64,000 nucleotides of DNA, from NCBI GenBank assembly GCA_029565685.1, contig JAKQNR010000050.1:1-64000 (forward strand). Reading direction: 5' to 3'. The DNA is from a bacterium. Lineage in GTDB: Bacteria > Zhuqueibacterota > Zhuqueibacteria > Residuimicrobiales > Residuimicrobiaceae. The notes below the pieces were generated by a model. It was not told the DNA's origin and did not search any database. It saw nothing but the letters and a program-made list of their open reading frames with translations. Of this stretch, positions 51,089 through 60,460 are shown in pieces. Position numbers and translations under genes: made by a program. How positions within the stretch are numbered: the first letter of the stretch is position 1; every line of letters starts with the position of its first letter.

Positions 51089-52124
51089 GACCACTTCGGT
51101 TGCCGCTGTCCTGAGAATCCCGGCGATCCTCGCCTTCGTCCTGTTGATCTCTTGCCACAAGTTCCCGTATCAGACGCTGGAAAAAACGTTCATCCTCATG
51201 GACACTTATGTGTCCATGAAAATATTTTATACGGATGGGAGGGAGGCGCGGTGGCGGCGGGTTTTGGATCAGGCGGCGGAGCGCATGGCGCTGATCGATT
51301 CGGTCTGCGATGTGTATCGCAGCACCAGCGACGTCAGTCGGGTCAACGCCCGCGCCGGCTCCGGCTGGACCCGCGTGTCGCCGGAAACCGCCGCGGTTCT
51401 GGCCAAGGCCCTGGAGATCAGCAGGCTGTCGGCAGGACGGTTCGATGTCACTGTCGGCGTGCTGATGCAGCGGTACGGATTCGGCCGCTCCGAAAACCTC
51501 TTGCTGCCGACGCCTGAGGAGATGGCGGACTTGTTGGATAAAGTCGATTACCGCGCCGTTCAGCTGCAGGGCGACAGCGTCGCTTTGCGTAAAGCGGGCA
51601 TGGCGCTCGATCTCGGCGGCGTTGCCAAGGGCTATGCCATCGACGAGGCCATGCACGTTCTGTCGGTCGCCGGGGTCACCGATGCGCAGGTGGATGTCGG
51701 CGGCGAAGTCTCCACCCTGGCCGGCCCTGTGACCGCGGGCAAACGCCACATCTATGTGCGCGATCCGCGGCAGCGGGAAAGGTTTTACGGCCGCTTTCGC
51801 ATGGACCAGGGGTGCGTGGCCACCTCCGGCGATTATGAACGTTATTTCATGCATCAGGGCAAACGCTTTCATCATATCCTCGATCCACGCAGCGGATTGC
51901 CGGCTTGGGGATGCCGCAGCGTCACCATCCAGGCGCCGGAGAACAGCCTGTGCGACGGCCTGTCGACCGCGGTGTTCGTCGCCGGTCCGCAGCAGGGCAT
52001 GGCTCTGGTGGAAAGCCTGCCGGGGGTGGAGGCGATCATCCTTTATGAGGATGATCAGGGACTGCATCATATGATCAGCTCAGGTTTGCAGAAATCGTTT
52101 CAGCGTTTATCCGCTGAGGAGTAA
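51060..52124 (+). CDS. apbE: FAD:protein FMN transferase (ApbE), lipoprotein
   Basis: A lipoprotein that covalently attaches FMN to threonines of proteins such as Rnf or Nqr subunits outside the cytoplasm. The lipobox is LLISC (Cys about 32). ApbE hallmarks: YVSMKIFY, SAGRFDVTVG, ALDLGGVAKGYAID, GGEVST, CVATSGDYERYF and HHILDPRSGLPA. The only usable start is non-ATG (TTG 51060 or 51066), inside the end of the polyprenyl synthase gene. The first in-frame ATG lies beyond the lipobox and would lose it. The FMN-accepting targets are not in the window. Confidence 0.92.
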   Translation: MILRSLEKIRTTSVAAVLRIPAILAFVLLISCHKFPYQTLEKTFILMDTYVSMKIFYTDGREARWRRVLDQAAERMALIDSVCDVYRSTSDVSRVNARAGSGWTRVSPETAAVLAKALEISRLSAGRFDVTVGVLMQRYGFGRSENLLLPTPEEMADLLDKVDYRAVQLQGDSVALRKAGMALDLGGVAKGYAIDEAMHVLSVAGVTDAQVDVGGEVSTLAGPVTAGKRHIYVRDPRQRERFYGRFRMDQGCVATSGDYERYFMHQGKRFHHILDPRSGLPAWGCRSVTIQAPENSLCDGLSTAVFVAGPQQGMALVESLPGVEAIILYEDDQGLHHMISSGLQKSFQRLSAEE

Positions 52125-52183
52125 CGGCGAAAACTTTTTTTATCGCGCCCGGCGGCGGGCGCAAAGGAACGGGAGAAGAGATT

Positions 52184-53122
52184 ATGCCCAGATCGCTGGT
52201 CACCGGCGGCGCCGGATTTTTAGGATCTCATCTATGCGAATACCTGCTGGCCAAAGGCCATGAGGTGATCGCTATGGACAACCTGCTCACGGGCGCCATC
52301 GCCAACATCGAACATCTGCAGGGTGAACGCTTTCGCTTCATCAAACATGACGTGACCGAATATATCTACCTGGCCGGTCCCGTGGACTATGTCTGGCATT
52401 TCGCCTCGCCGGCCAGTCCGCTGGATTATCTGCAGCTTCCCATCCATACGCTCAAAGTCGGTTCCATGGGAACGCATAAAGTGCTGGGATTGGCGATGGA
52501 AAAAAAAGCGCGCATGCTGCTGGCCTCCACCTCCGAGGTGTACGGGGATCCGCTGGTCCATCCGCAAACCGAGGACTATTGGGGCAATGTCAATCCCGTG
52601 GGGCCGCGCGGTGTGTATGATGAGGCCAAACGCTTTGCCGAAGCCCTGACCATGGCCTATCATCGCTACAATGGGGTGGATACCAAGATCGTGCGCATTT
52701 TTAACACCTACGGTCCGCGTATGCGGCCCAACGACGGCCGCGCCATCCCTACGTTTATCCCCCAGGCGTTGCGCCATGAACCGATCACTATTTTCGGCGA
52801 CGGCTCGCAAACCCGCAGTTTTTGTTTCGTTCAGGACCTGATCGAGGGCATCTATCGCCTGATGATGTCCGATCAGCATGAACCGGTCAACATCGGCAAT
52901 CCCCAGGAGATGACCATCCGGCGAATGGCAGAGACGATCATCCGCATGACCGGCAGCCGCAGCAAACTGGTCTCCAAACCCTTGCCGGTTGATGATCCCA
53001 AAGTACGCCAGCCCAACATCTCTCTGGCTAAAAAGCGGCTGGGTTGGGAACCGCACTATTCGCTGGAACAGGGATTGGCCGTCACCATTCCTTGGTTTAA
53101 AAAGGCGCTGCAGATTGCATGA
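52184..53122 (+). CDS. UDP-glucuronate decarboxylase (UDP-xylose synthase)
   Basis: An extended SDR (312 aa) converting UDP-glucuronate to UDP-xylose with bound NAD+. Motifs: LVTGGAGFLGSHL (5-17), FASPASPLDY, STSEVYGDP, and the YDEAKRFAE active site with Y and K. NTYGPRM and the DGSQTRSFCFV and PVNIGNPQE segments are characteristic of UXS-type enzymes. A GGGAGAAGAG site precedes the ATG. The gene end overlaps the GT9 gene by 4 bp (ATGA). The product is probably used for surface polysaccharide. Confidence 0.93.
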   Translation: MPRSLVTGGAGFLGSHLCEYLLAKGHEVIAMDNLLTGAIANIEHLQGERFRFIKHDVTEYIYLAGPVDYVWHFASPASPLDYLQLPIHTLKVGSMGTHKVLGLAMEKKARMLLASTSEVYGDPLVHPQTEDYWGNVNPVGPRGVYDEAKRFAEALTMAYHRYNGVDTKIVRIFNTYGPRMRPNDGRAIPTFIPQALRHEPITIFGDGSQTRSFCFVQDLIEGIYRLMMSDQHEPVNIGNPQEMTIRRMAETIIRMTGSRSKLVSKPLPVDDPKVRQPNISLAKKRLGWEPHYSLEQGLAVTIPWFKKALQIA

Positions 53123-54165
53123 TCCCCGAGGATCCGCGGAAAATTCTCGTCATCCGGCTCAGCTCCATCGGCGATATCCTGTTGACCTCGCCGTTGCTCC
53201 GTTCACTGCGCCGTCGGTTTCCGCAGGCGCAGATCGATTTTTGCCTGAAGGAACGGTACGCCGATCTAGTCAAGGGCCATCCGTATCTGCGGCGCAGAAT
53301 GATCCTGGCTGCGCCCTACGGCTGGTCCGAGTTGTGCCGAATGCGCCGGCTTATCCGTGCGGAAAAATATGATCTCATCGTCGACGTGCATCGCAACCTG
53401 CGTTCGTTGTTCCTTCGAGACCGCCGGGCGCGGATCGCCAGCTATGCCAAGCACTATTGGAAACGCTGGCTCTTGGTCCATGCCGGGGTGAACCGGTACC
53501 AGGAAGTGGTTCCGGTCTATCGCAGGTATCTCGCCGGTCTGGCGCCCTGGGGCGTTCAACCCGATGGGCAGGGTTTGGAATTTTTTTTATTCGAAGAGGA
53601 CAAAGCCGTTGCCCGGTCTCGTCTGGCTGAGTTTGGGCTCGATCCATCCGTGCGGCGGATCGGTTTTGCCGTCGGCGCCGGCCACGCGACCAAACAATGG
53701 CCGGCCGAGCAGTTTATCGCTCTGGCCGGACTGTTCGGCGAGTCGCTCGCCGGGAGAACGGCGCCGCGCATCTTTCTCTACGGAGACGATCGCGATCGCA
53801 CCGTGGCCGGTCGCATCGCAACGGCGATCGGCAGCGCGGCCATCGACCTGTCCGGCGCATTGAACCTGCGTGAAACCGCGGCAATGATCGCCGCTATGGA
53901 TCTCATGGTCACCAACGACAGTGGATTGATGCATCTGGCGGTGGCGCTCGGCATCAAAACCGTGTCCATCTTCGGCTGCACAACTCGGGAACTCGGTTTC
54001 TTTCCCGATGCCCCGTTCAGCCGGGTGGTGGAGAACACCGGTCTGGCCTGCCGGCCGTGTACCGCCATGGGACGGCGGCGCTGTCCCAAAGGCCATTTCC
54101 GCTGCATGACCGAGGTAACCCCTGAGCAGGTGGCCGCCGCGGCGATGCCGCTGCTGACAGGCTGA
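53119..54165 (+). CDS. glycosyltransferase family 9 (heptosyltransferase-like)
   Basis: A 348-residue GT9 enzyme transferring a sugar, classically ADP-heptose, onto LPS core. The N-terminal KILVIRLSSIGDILLTSPLL, central VGAGHATKQWPAEQF, and C-terminal VTNDSGLMHLAVALGIKTVS, then FGCT, are typical. It acts on the cytoplasmic face of the inner membrane. It is coupled by ATGA to the UDP-glucuronate decarboxylase gene. Several cysteines near the C-terminus (CRPCTAMGRRRC) are common in this family. LPS or another glycolipid is the likely acceptor (inference). Confidence 0.92.
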   Translation: MIPEDPRKILVIRLSSIGDILLTSPLLRSLRRRFPQAQIDFCLKERYADLVKGHPYLRRRMILAAPYGWSELCRMRRLIRAEKYDLIVDVHRNLRSLFLRDRRARIASYAKHYWKRWLLVHAGVNRYQEVVPVYRRYLAGLAPWGVQPDGQGLEFFLFEEDKAVARSRLAEFGLDPSVRRIGFAVGAGHATKQWPAEQFIALAGLFGESLAGRTAPRIFLYGDDRDRTVAGRIATAIGSAAIDLSGALNLRETAAMIAAMDLMVTNDSGLMHLAVALGIKTVSIFGCTTRELGFFPDAPFSRVVENTGLACRPCTAMGRRRCPKGHFRCMTEVTPEQVAAAAMPLLTG

Positions 54166-54204
54166 GAGACGTGTGTGCGTAAATGTATAGCGTGGGAGGC
54201 CTCC

Positions 54205-54570
54205 ATGAACAGCAAAGCTTTAGCTGAACGCATCAGCAGGCTGGTTCTGGAAAAAAAAGCGTATGACGTGCTTATGATGGACCTGACTCAGATCGCGTCG
54301 TTCACCGATTTTTTTGTGATCTGTTCCGTGGACAGCGATCATCAGGCCAAAGCCGTATTGGATCATCTGGACGAACAACTGCGCCTGGTCGACGCGGTCA
54401 AACCCTGGCATGTGGAAGGCGGCAGCGGCTCCAGCTGGGTGTTGATGGATTTTGTCGATGTGGTGGTGCATCTGTTCCGCCCCGAGGCCCGCGAATTTTA
54501 TTCGCTGGAAAAACTATGGGCCGATGCCGGCACCACCCGGATCGAGGACTCTGTTGAGGAAAAATCATGA
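54205..54570 (+). CDS. rsfS: ribosome silencing factor
   Basis: A RsfS/Iojap family protein (121 aa) that binds L14 of the 50S subunit and blocks subunit joining when nutrients run low. Motifs: DVLMMDLTQIASFTDFFVIC, SDHQAKAVLDHLDEQL, GSGSSWVLMDFVDVVVHLF and the terminal EAREFYSLEKLWADA. The ATG at 54205 has GGGAGG upstream; the longer frame begins in the spacer. It is coupled by ATGA to argS. Usually nadD accompanies this gene, but none is seen here. Confidence 0.95.
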   Translation: MNSKALAERISRLVLEKKAYDVLMMDLTQIASFTDFFVICSVDSDHQAKAVLDHLDEQLRLVDAVKPWHVEGGSGSSWVLMDFVDVVVHLFRPEAREFYSLEKLWADAGTTRIEDSVEEKS

Positions 54571-56219
54571 ACCCGCAGGAATATATTCGCAATCAAATTC
54601 AAAGCGCACTCGCTCAGTTGGCGATCCCTGTCAGCGACATCAAACAGCTCAATCTGGAAAAACCCAAGCAGGAGGCGTATGGAGATCTCGCCACCGCCAT
54701 CGCCATGAATCTGGCCAAAGAGCAGAAACGTGCGCCGCGCAAGCTGGCTGAACAGATCGTGAGCCGCTTGAACTTGGATCCGCTCTATGTGGAAAAGGCC
54801 GAAATCGCCGGCCCCGGCTTTATCAACTTTTATCTGGCCAAGCATTGTTTGCAGCAATCCGTATCGAGCATTGTGCAGCAGGGCGCCGAATACGGCCGCA
54901 GTCAGTGGGGGCAGGGCCGATCCATTCAGCTGGAATTTGTCAGCGCCAATCCCACCGGACCTCTTAACATCGTGTCCGCCCGCGCTGCCGCCATCGGCGA
55001 TGTGCTGGCCAACTGTTTTGCCCTATGCGGATTCGACGCCCGCCGCGAGTTTTATGTCAATGACGCCGGCCGGCAGATTCGCTTGCTCGGCCGCTCGCTC
55101 AGCAGCCGTTACCTGACCGCCTTGGGCAACGAACAACCGGTGCCTGAGGACGGCTATCACGGCCTTTACTTGCAAGACCTGGCGCTGGAGATCCTGCAGC
55201 GCGACGGCGACCGTTACGCCGACCTGTCGGAAGAGGAGCGGGATGCTCGATTCAGCGCCCTGGCGCTGGAGTACATGCTGGAACGGCAGAAGAGCAGCCT
55301 GGATAAATACGGCGTGCACTATGATCTGTGGTTTCGGGAGAGCCGGCTGCGTGAAGGACAGGCGCATCGGGCGGTGCTGGAGAAACTCGAAAAGGCGGGA
55401 TTGAGCTATCATCAGGACGGCGCGCTCTGGTTTCAGTCCAGTAAATTCGGCGATGAAAAAGACCGAGTGCTGATCACCAGCGCCGGCGAGCCGACCTATT
55501 TTCTCATCGACATCGCCTACCATCAAAACAAATACGAGCGTGGATTCGATCAGATCATCGATTTCTGGGGACCGGATCATCACGGCTACATCGACCGGAT
55601 GCGCGCCGCCCTTCTCGCCCTGGGCCATCCGGCCGACAGTTTTCAGGTCAGCATCATTCAACAGGTCAACCTGCTGCGCAACGGCCAACCGGTGAAAATG
55701 TCCAAGCGCGCCGGCGAGATCATCGAGATGGACGAATTGGTCGAAGAGGTGGGCGTCGACGCCAGCCGGTTCTTTTTCGTCGATCGCCGCATCTCCCAAC
55801 CGCTGGACTTTGACATCGAGCTGGCGAAAAAGCAGACGGATGAAAATCCGGTCTATTATGTGCAGTACGCTCATGCGCGCATCTGCAATGTGCTGCGTTA
55901 TGCGCAGGAGCAGGGCAGGACCCTGCCGGAACAGGCGGATGTAAGCCGGCTGGAAAATGAGTTCGAATTGCAGCTGATTAAAAAGTTGATCGATTACCCG
56001 GAGGTCATCGCCCGCGCCGCGCAATATCTGGAGCCCCACCGGATTCCGGATTATCTGCAGGAACTGGCCACGGTGTTTCATCGCTTCTATCATGAAAACC
56101 GCGTGGTTATCGATGATGAGGAGCTGTCGAACGCGAGGTTGCTCTTGTGCCAGGCCGCCCGCCTGGTGTTGGCCAATGGATTAAAGATTTTGGGCATCTC
56201 TGCGCCGGAAACAATGTAA
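54567..56219 (+). CDS. argS: arginyl-tRNA synthetase with non-canonical HIGH motif
   Basis: Charges tRNA-Arg with arginine (550 aa). The N-terminal additional domain (1-110) ends before FVSANPTGPLNIVSARAAA (about 122-140). This is the class I HIGH region, but the two histidines are replaced (GPLNIVSA instead of GPLHxGHx). KMSKRAGE (about 378) is the KMSKS-equivalent loop, and a C-terminal DALR anticodon domain is present (VQYAHARICNVLRYAQ). The rest of the enzyme is intact, so it is probably active; similar variants exist in some phyla as I recall. It is coupled by ATGA to rsfS. Confidence 0.95.
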   Translation: MNPQEYIRNQIQSALAQLAIPVSDIKQLNLEKPKQEAYGDLATAIAMNLAKEQKRAPRKLAEQIVSRLNLDPLYVEKAEIAGPGFINFYLAKHCLQQSVSSIVQQGAEYGRSQWGQGRSIQLEFVSANPTGPLNIVSARAAAIGDVLANCFALCGFDARREFYVNDAGRQIRLLGRSLSSRYLTALGNEQPVPEDGYHGLYLQDLALEILQRDGDRYADLSEEERDARFSALALEYMLERQKSSLDKYGVHYDLWFRESRLREGQAHRAVLEKLEKAGLSYHQDGALWFQSSKFGDEKDRVLITSAGEPTYFLIDIAYHQNKYERGFDQIIDFWGPDHHGYIDRMRAALLALGHPADSFQVSIIQQVNLLRNGQPVKMSKRAGEIIEMDELVEEVGVDASRFFFVDRRISQPLDFDIELAKKQTDENPVYYVQYAHARICNVLRYAQEQGRTLPEQADVSRLENEFELQLIKKLIDYPEVIARAAQYLEPHRIPDYLQELATVFHRFYHENRVVIDDEELSNARLLLCQAARLVLANGLKILGISAPETM

Positions 56220-56231
56220 GGAGGTTGGCTC

Positions 56232-57137
56232 ATGAGTTTGCTGGTTGTCGGTTCAGTCGCATACGATTCGATCATCACCCCACAGGCGGCGGCGGACGAG
56301 GTTTTGGGTGGTTCCGCTACCTTCTTCGCCACCGCCGCCAGTCATTTCACTCCGGTGAATCTGGTGGCTGTGGTCGGCGATGACTTTCATCATCAGGACA
56401 TCGCCTTTTTAAAAGACCGGAAGGTCAGCCTGGAAGGCCTGCAGACGGCGCCGGGAAAAACCTTTCGCTGGAAAGGCCGCTATCTCGAGAATATGAACGA
56501 TCGCGAAACCCTGTACACCCATCTCAACGTGTTCGAGACCTTTAAGCCCGAGCTTCCCTTGAGCTATCGCAACAGTCCGTTTGTTTTTCTGGCCAACATC
56601 GGTCCGGAACTCCAGTACGCCGTCATGCAGCAGGTGACCAAGCCCTTGTTCGTCGCCATGGATACCATGAACTTTTGGATCTCCGGCGCCCCGGAACCGC
56701 TGCGCAAAATCCTTTCGGTGGTGGACGGCCTGATCATCAATGATGCCGAAGTCAAAGAGCTGTCCGGAGAGTCCAATATTTTTGTCGGCGCCCGAAAAAT
56801 TCAAGCCATGGGACCTTCCACCCTGATCATTAAAAAAGGCGAACACGGCGCTCTGCTGGTCCATAACCAGTCTTATTTTTATTGCCCGGCCTATCCTGTC
56901 ACTTTACTCTATGACCCCACCGGCGCCGGCGACACTTTTGCCGGCGGTTTTATGGGCTACTTGGCGAAAATCGGCAAAGTCGACGACGCGAGCCTGCGCT
57001 GGGCGGTGGTATACGGAAGCGCCTTGGCCTCCTACTGCGTGGAAGCGTTCGGCATCGCGGCGATTCGCGATCTATCCGCGGTCGACATTCAGAAACGGGT
57101 CGACGCCCTCACCGCCATGACTCGTCTTCCGGCTTGA
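56232..57137 (+). CDS. PfkB-family carbohydrate or nucleoside kinase
   Basis: A ribokinase-like kinase (301 aa). The N-terminal LGGSATFFATAASHF segment binds substrate. The C-terminal signature DPTGAGDTFAGGFMG carries the catalytic base D234 and the anion hole. A NDAEVKELSG segment is typical. It is cytoplasmic. AAGGAGG lies 7 bases before the ATG and 12 bp after argS. The substrate is not determinable; adenosine- or sugar-kinase roles are both possible. It is the last gene of the operon from 50.1 kb. Confidence 0.92.
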   Translation: MSLLVVGSVAYDSIITPQAAADEVLGGSATFFATAASHFTPVNLVAVVGDDFHHQDIAFLKDRKVSLEGLQTAPGKTFRWKGRYLENMNDRETLYTHLNVFETFKPELPLSYRNSPFVFLANIGPELQYAVMQQVTKPLFVAMDTMNFWISGAPEPLRKILSVVDGLIINDAEVKELSGESNIFVGARKIQAMGPSTLIIKKGEHGALLVHNQSYFYCPAYPVTLLYDPTGAGDTFAGGFMGYLAKIGKVDDASLRWAVVYGSALASYCVEAFGIAAIRDLSAVDIQKRVDALTAMTRLPA

Positions 57138-57242
57138 CGGCTGCCAACGATGCGCTATGGCGAGCAACCGCCTGCCTGAGACGCTTACAGGCGGCAGCGG
57201 CATCGACCTGAACGCTTCGGCAGGCAAACAACGGGAGCTCTT

Positions 57243-58436
57243 ATGAAGAACGGGACGCGTTCTTTTATTCAGAAATTTTTCAAACAGGAATCGGCCGGAG
57301 GTATTTTACTGGTGGCCTTTGCGGTGCTGGCCTTGGTGGCGGCGAATTCGCCGCTCTATTCGCTCTACCGCCAATTGATGGAGATGCCTGTTGCGGTGCG
57401 GGCGGGCAGCCTGGAGATCGCCAAACCTCTGCTGCTCTGGGTCAACGACGGTCTCATGGCCCTGTTTTTTCTTCTCGTCGGCCTGGAGCTGAAACGAGAG
57501 TTTATGCAGGGCGAGCTGTCAAGCAGAAAAAAGGTTGTCCTGCCGGGCCTGGGCGCTCTCGGCGGCATGCTCGTGCCTGCGGCCATCTATATCCTTTTCA
57601 ATGCGCAGGATCCCATGGCGTTGAAAGGGTGGGCCATCCCGGCTGCCACCGATATCGCCTTCGCCCTCGGCGTACTCGCTCTGCTGGGCCCGCGGGCGCC
57701 TGCCGGATTGAAAATATTTCTTACCTCTTTGGCCATCTTTGATGATATCGGCGCCATTCTCATCATCGCTTTTTTTTATACCAGCAAGATTTCCTTTGCC
57801 GCTCTGATGATCGCCGGTGTCTGTCTGCTCATTCTTTTCATGCTCAACCGTCGCAACGTCGCACAAAAGAGCGTTTACCTGACCATCGGCGTCATCATGT
57901 GGATCGCTCTGCTCAAGTCCGGCGTGCACGCCACGCTGGCGGGCATTCTTTTGGCGCTGTTCATTCCTCTGAAGACCTCTGCTCCGTCCGGAACCTCGCC
58001 GCTGGAAAGTCTGGAGCACGATCTGCACAGCACAGTGGCCTTTATTATTTTGCCGCTGTTCGCTTTCTGCAATTCCGGGATTCACTTCTCCGGCATGGGC
58101 TGGGAACAGGCGATTCATCCCATCCCCCTCGGCATTGCCCTCGGTTTGTTCATCGGCAAACAATTGGGCGTCTTTCTTTTTTGCTGGCTGGGGATCAAAT
58201 GGGGACTGGCTGAATTGCCGACTCGAGCGACTTGGTTGTCCTTCTATGGCACGGCGGTGCTGTGTGGAATCGGATTCACCATGAGCCTGTTCATCGGTTC
58301 TCTCGCTTTTGAAGAAACCGGCGTCAATCTGCTCATCGATGAACGGTTGGGCATTCTGGCAGGTTCTTTGCTTTCCGGCCTGTGGGGCTATTGGGTTCTG
58401 CGACTGGCCAGCAAATCCGCTCCGCCGTTAAACTGA
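57243..58436 (+). CDS. nhaA: Na+/H+ antiporter NhaA
   Basis: An inner-membrane antiporter (397 aa, 12 helices) exporting Na+ in exchange for protons. Hallmarks are the N-terminal FKQESAGGILLVAFAVLALV and VNDGLMALFFLLVGLELKRE. The paired essential aspartates are in ATDIAFALG and SLAIFDDIGAILIIA, and the C-terminal half has FCNSGIHF and GIGFTMSLFIG. CGGGAG precedes the ATG. A Na+ gradient would also serve the SSS symporter at 3.3 kb. A hairpin at about 58445-58473 follows but lacks a T run. Confidence 0.96.
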   Translation: MKNGTRSFIQKFFKQESAGGILLVAFAVLALVAANSPLYSLYRQLMEMPVAVRAGSLEIAKPLLLWVNDGLMALFFLLVGLELKREFMQGELSSRKKVVLPGLGALGGMLVPAAIYILFNAQDPMALKGWAIPAATDIAFALGVLALLGPRAPAGLKIFLTSLAIFDDIGAILIIAFFYTSKISFAALMIAGVCLLILFMLNRRNVAQKSVYLTIGVIMWIALLKSGVHATLAGILLALFIPLKTSAPSGTSPLESLEHDLHSTVAFIILPLFAFCNSGIHFSGMGWEQAIHPIPLGIALGLFIGKQLGVFLFCWLGIKWGLAELPTRATWLSFYGTAVLCGIGFTMSLFIGSLAFEETGVNLLIDERLGILAGSLLSGLWGYWVLRLASKSAPPLN

Positions 58437-58551
58437 GTTTTTCAGCCCATCTTACCGCTGCAAGGCGGTATGGGCATGCCTGTAACAGCGCTGGAACGCG
58501 GATGACCGCACTGCGCGGCCGTCGATAGGGGTGATCGCCAGAGAATGAAAA

Positions 58552-60213
58552 ATGCGGTTTCCACTGTTCTGGCGCACTGCCGGCGCTGTACGTTTTGACC
58601 CGCGCGATTCCGATGGAGGCTTTTTGGCGGTTAAGCAAAACATCGAGCATTACTTCAACCCCATCCTTTTTGCCGACTATTCTGACCCGGATGTCATTCG
58701 GGTCGGCGACGATTTCTACCTGGTCTCCTCCAGTTTCAACCATGTGCCCGGTCTGCCGGTGCTGCATTCTTGCGACCTGATCCACTGGCAGATCATCGGT
58801 CATGCGCTGCAGCGCCTGCCGTCGCCGCGCTATGATTTAGCGCAACCCGGCAACGGCGTTTGGGCGCCCAGCCTGCGCTTTTATCAGAACCAATTCTGGA
58901 TCTATTACGGCGATCCGGATCTTGGCGTTTTTATGGTCAAGAGTGAAAATCCGGCCGGACTCTGGGAAACGCCCAGGCTGATACAAAAAGCCAAGGGCTG
59001 GATCGATCCCTGTCCTCTATGGGATGACGACGGTCGGGCCTATCTTGTGCATGCATGGGCTAAAAGCCGAGCCGGTTTCAACAGCCTGCTGACCGTTCAT
59101 CGGATGAGTCTGAATGGGGAAAAAGTGCTGGATGCAGGCGTCACCGTATTCGACGGGCATAAGAATCATCCGATCATCGAAGGGCCAAAATTTTACCGGC
59201 GCGACGGTTGGTATTATCTTTTCGCCCCGGCCGGAGGCGTTCAGACTGGCTGGCAAACCGTATTGCGCTCGCGCTCGGTGTATGGGCCTTATGAAGACAG
59301 AATCGTGCTGAAACAGGGAAACACGGCTGTCAATGGTCCGCATCAGGGCGGTTGGGTGGAACTGGCCAACGGCGATTCCTGGTTTGTCCATTTTCAGGAC
59401 CGCGGCCCCTATGGTCGCATCCTCCATCTGCAGCCCCTGCGTTGGGAAGATGGGTGGCCGCTCATCGGCGCTGACCAGGACGGCGACGGCATCGGGGAGC
59501 CGGTGCAGACCTTCGCCCTGCCCAGGACGAACAAGACATCGCCGGAGTTTCACATTCCCGCCTCTGATGAATTCACCTCGAACCAGCTGGGTTTGCAGTG
59601 GCAGTGGCAGGCCAATCCGGATGCCGCCTGGCATGATCTCTCCGTCCGGCCGGGATTTCTCCGCCTGTTCGCGGTTCCGTCCCCAATCCGTTCGGCCAAT
59701 CTGTGGCTGCTGCCAAACATCCTGGCACAAAAATTTCCCGCAGAGCGGTTTGCAGTCAAGGTTTGTTTATCTTTTCACTCCTCCACGCCTGGCGAACGCG
59801 CCGGGATGATCGTTCTGGGTTGTGATTATGCCTGTCTGAGTCTTCACAAGCGTCAAGAATGCGTGATGCTGGAATTGGCTTTCTGCCTGAATGCAGATCA
59901 GGGCGGCGCAGAAACCATCGTGGCCGCTGTTCCGCTCACACAGACCGAGGTTTTTCTTCGCGCGCAGGTCCATACCGGCGGCCGTTGCACCTTTGCCTAT
60001 AGTCTGGACGATCTTTTATATCTGCCGATTGCCGGCGCATTCACGGCTGCGCAGGGCAAATGGGTCGGCGCCAAGATCGGACTTTATGCGCTGGCTGCAA
60101 ACGCGAGCTCTTCCGTCGGCCCGTCTCCGGTGCTTTCCTGCACGCCGGACGCGTCAGCCGGCTGGGCTGATTTTGATTTTATCCGTTTTGACTGCAATCC
60201 ACAATCAGAGTAA
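58552..60213 (+). CDS. GH43 glycosidase (beta-xylosidase/arabinosidase-like)
   Basis: A 553-residue glycoside hydrolase family 43 enzyme cleaving xylosides or arabinosides. A five-blade propeller is followed by a C-terminal GH43-type beta-sandwich (about 345-550). Catalytic residues: base D45 in YSDPDVIRVGDDFY, modulator D152 in GWIDPCPLWDDDG, acid E210 in IIEGPKFYRRDG. No signal peptide, so it is predicted cytoplasmic and would act on imported oligosaccharides. The start is uncertain: ATG 58552 has only GAGA upstream, while TTG 58624 with GGAGG starts just before the conserved domain. It is transcribed alone. Confidence 0.92.
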   Translation: MRFPLFWRTAGAVRFDPRDSDGGFLAVKQNIEHYFNPILFADYSDPDVIRVGDDFYLVSSSFNHVPGLPVLHSCDLIHWQIIGHALQRLPSPRYDLAQPGNGVWAPSLRFYQNQFWIYYGDPDLGVFMVKSENPAGLWETPRLIQKAKGWIDPCPLWDDDGRAYLVHAWAKSRAGFNSLLTVHRMSLNGEKVLDAGVTVFDGHKNHPIIEGPKFYRRDGWYYLFAPAGGVQTGWQTVLRSRSVYGPYEDRIVLKQGNTAVNGPHQGGWVELANGDSWFVHFQDRGPYGRILHLQPLRWEDGWPLIGADQDGDGIGEPVQTFALPRTNKTSPEFHIPASDEFTSNQLGLQWQWQANPDAAWHDLSVRPGFLRLFAVPSPIRSANLWLLPNILAQKFPAERFAVKVCLSFHSSTPGERAGMIVLGCDYACLSLHKRQECVMLELAFCLNADQGGAETIVAAVPLTQTEVFLRAQVHTGGRCTFAYSLDDLLYLPIAGAFTAAQGKWVGAKIGLYALAANASSSVGPSPVLSCTPDASAGWADFDFIRFDCNPQSE

Positions 60214-60460
60214 GGTTCATCCAACGCGGCTGCCGGCTGCATGACTTGGCCCGGACCGCGGCGACCGCGCTGCAGGCAAAGCGGTCTGGCATGGCGACAG
60301 CCGGGGCGTGGGGCGGCATGTTCGATTCCGCTAAAGCGTCCGCCCCCCATTCAGCCTTTCGGGGAAGATAAAAAAGCTTTGCAGATTAAAGTTATTTTTG
60401 TCAATTTTAACCGGGCTGCTATTCGATTCCAGGCTATGGAATGTTGGTTTTATGAGGGAA

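Noticed and set aside
52140..52165. GC-rich palindrome GCGCCCGGCGGCGGGCGC before the UDP-glucuronate decarboxylase gene as terminator
   Set aside because: The T run lies before, not after, the stem on the plus strand, and A residues follow it on the minus strand. It may only be a 5' leader hairpin.
58445..58473. Hairpin after nhaA (GCCCAT...ATGGGC) as terminator
   Set aside because: The stem is interrupted and no T run follows on either strand, so it does not meet the intrinsic terminator pattern.
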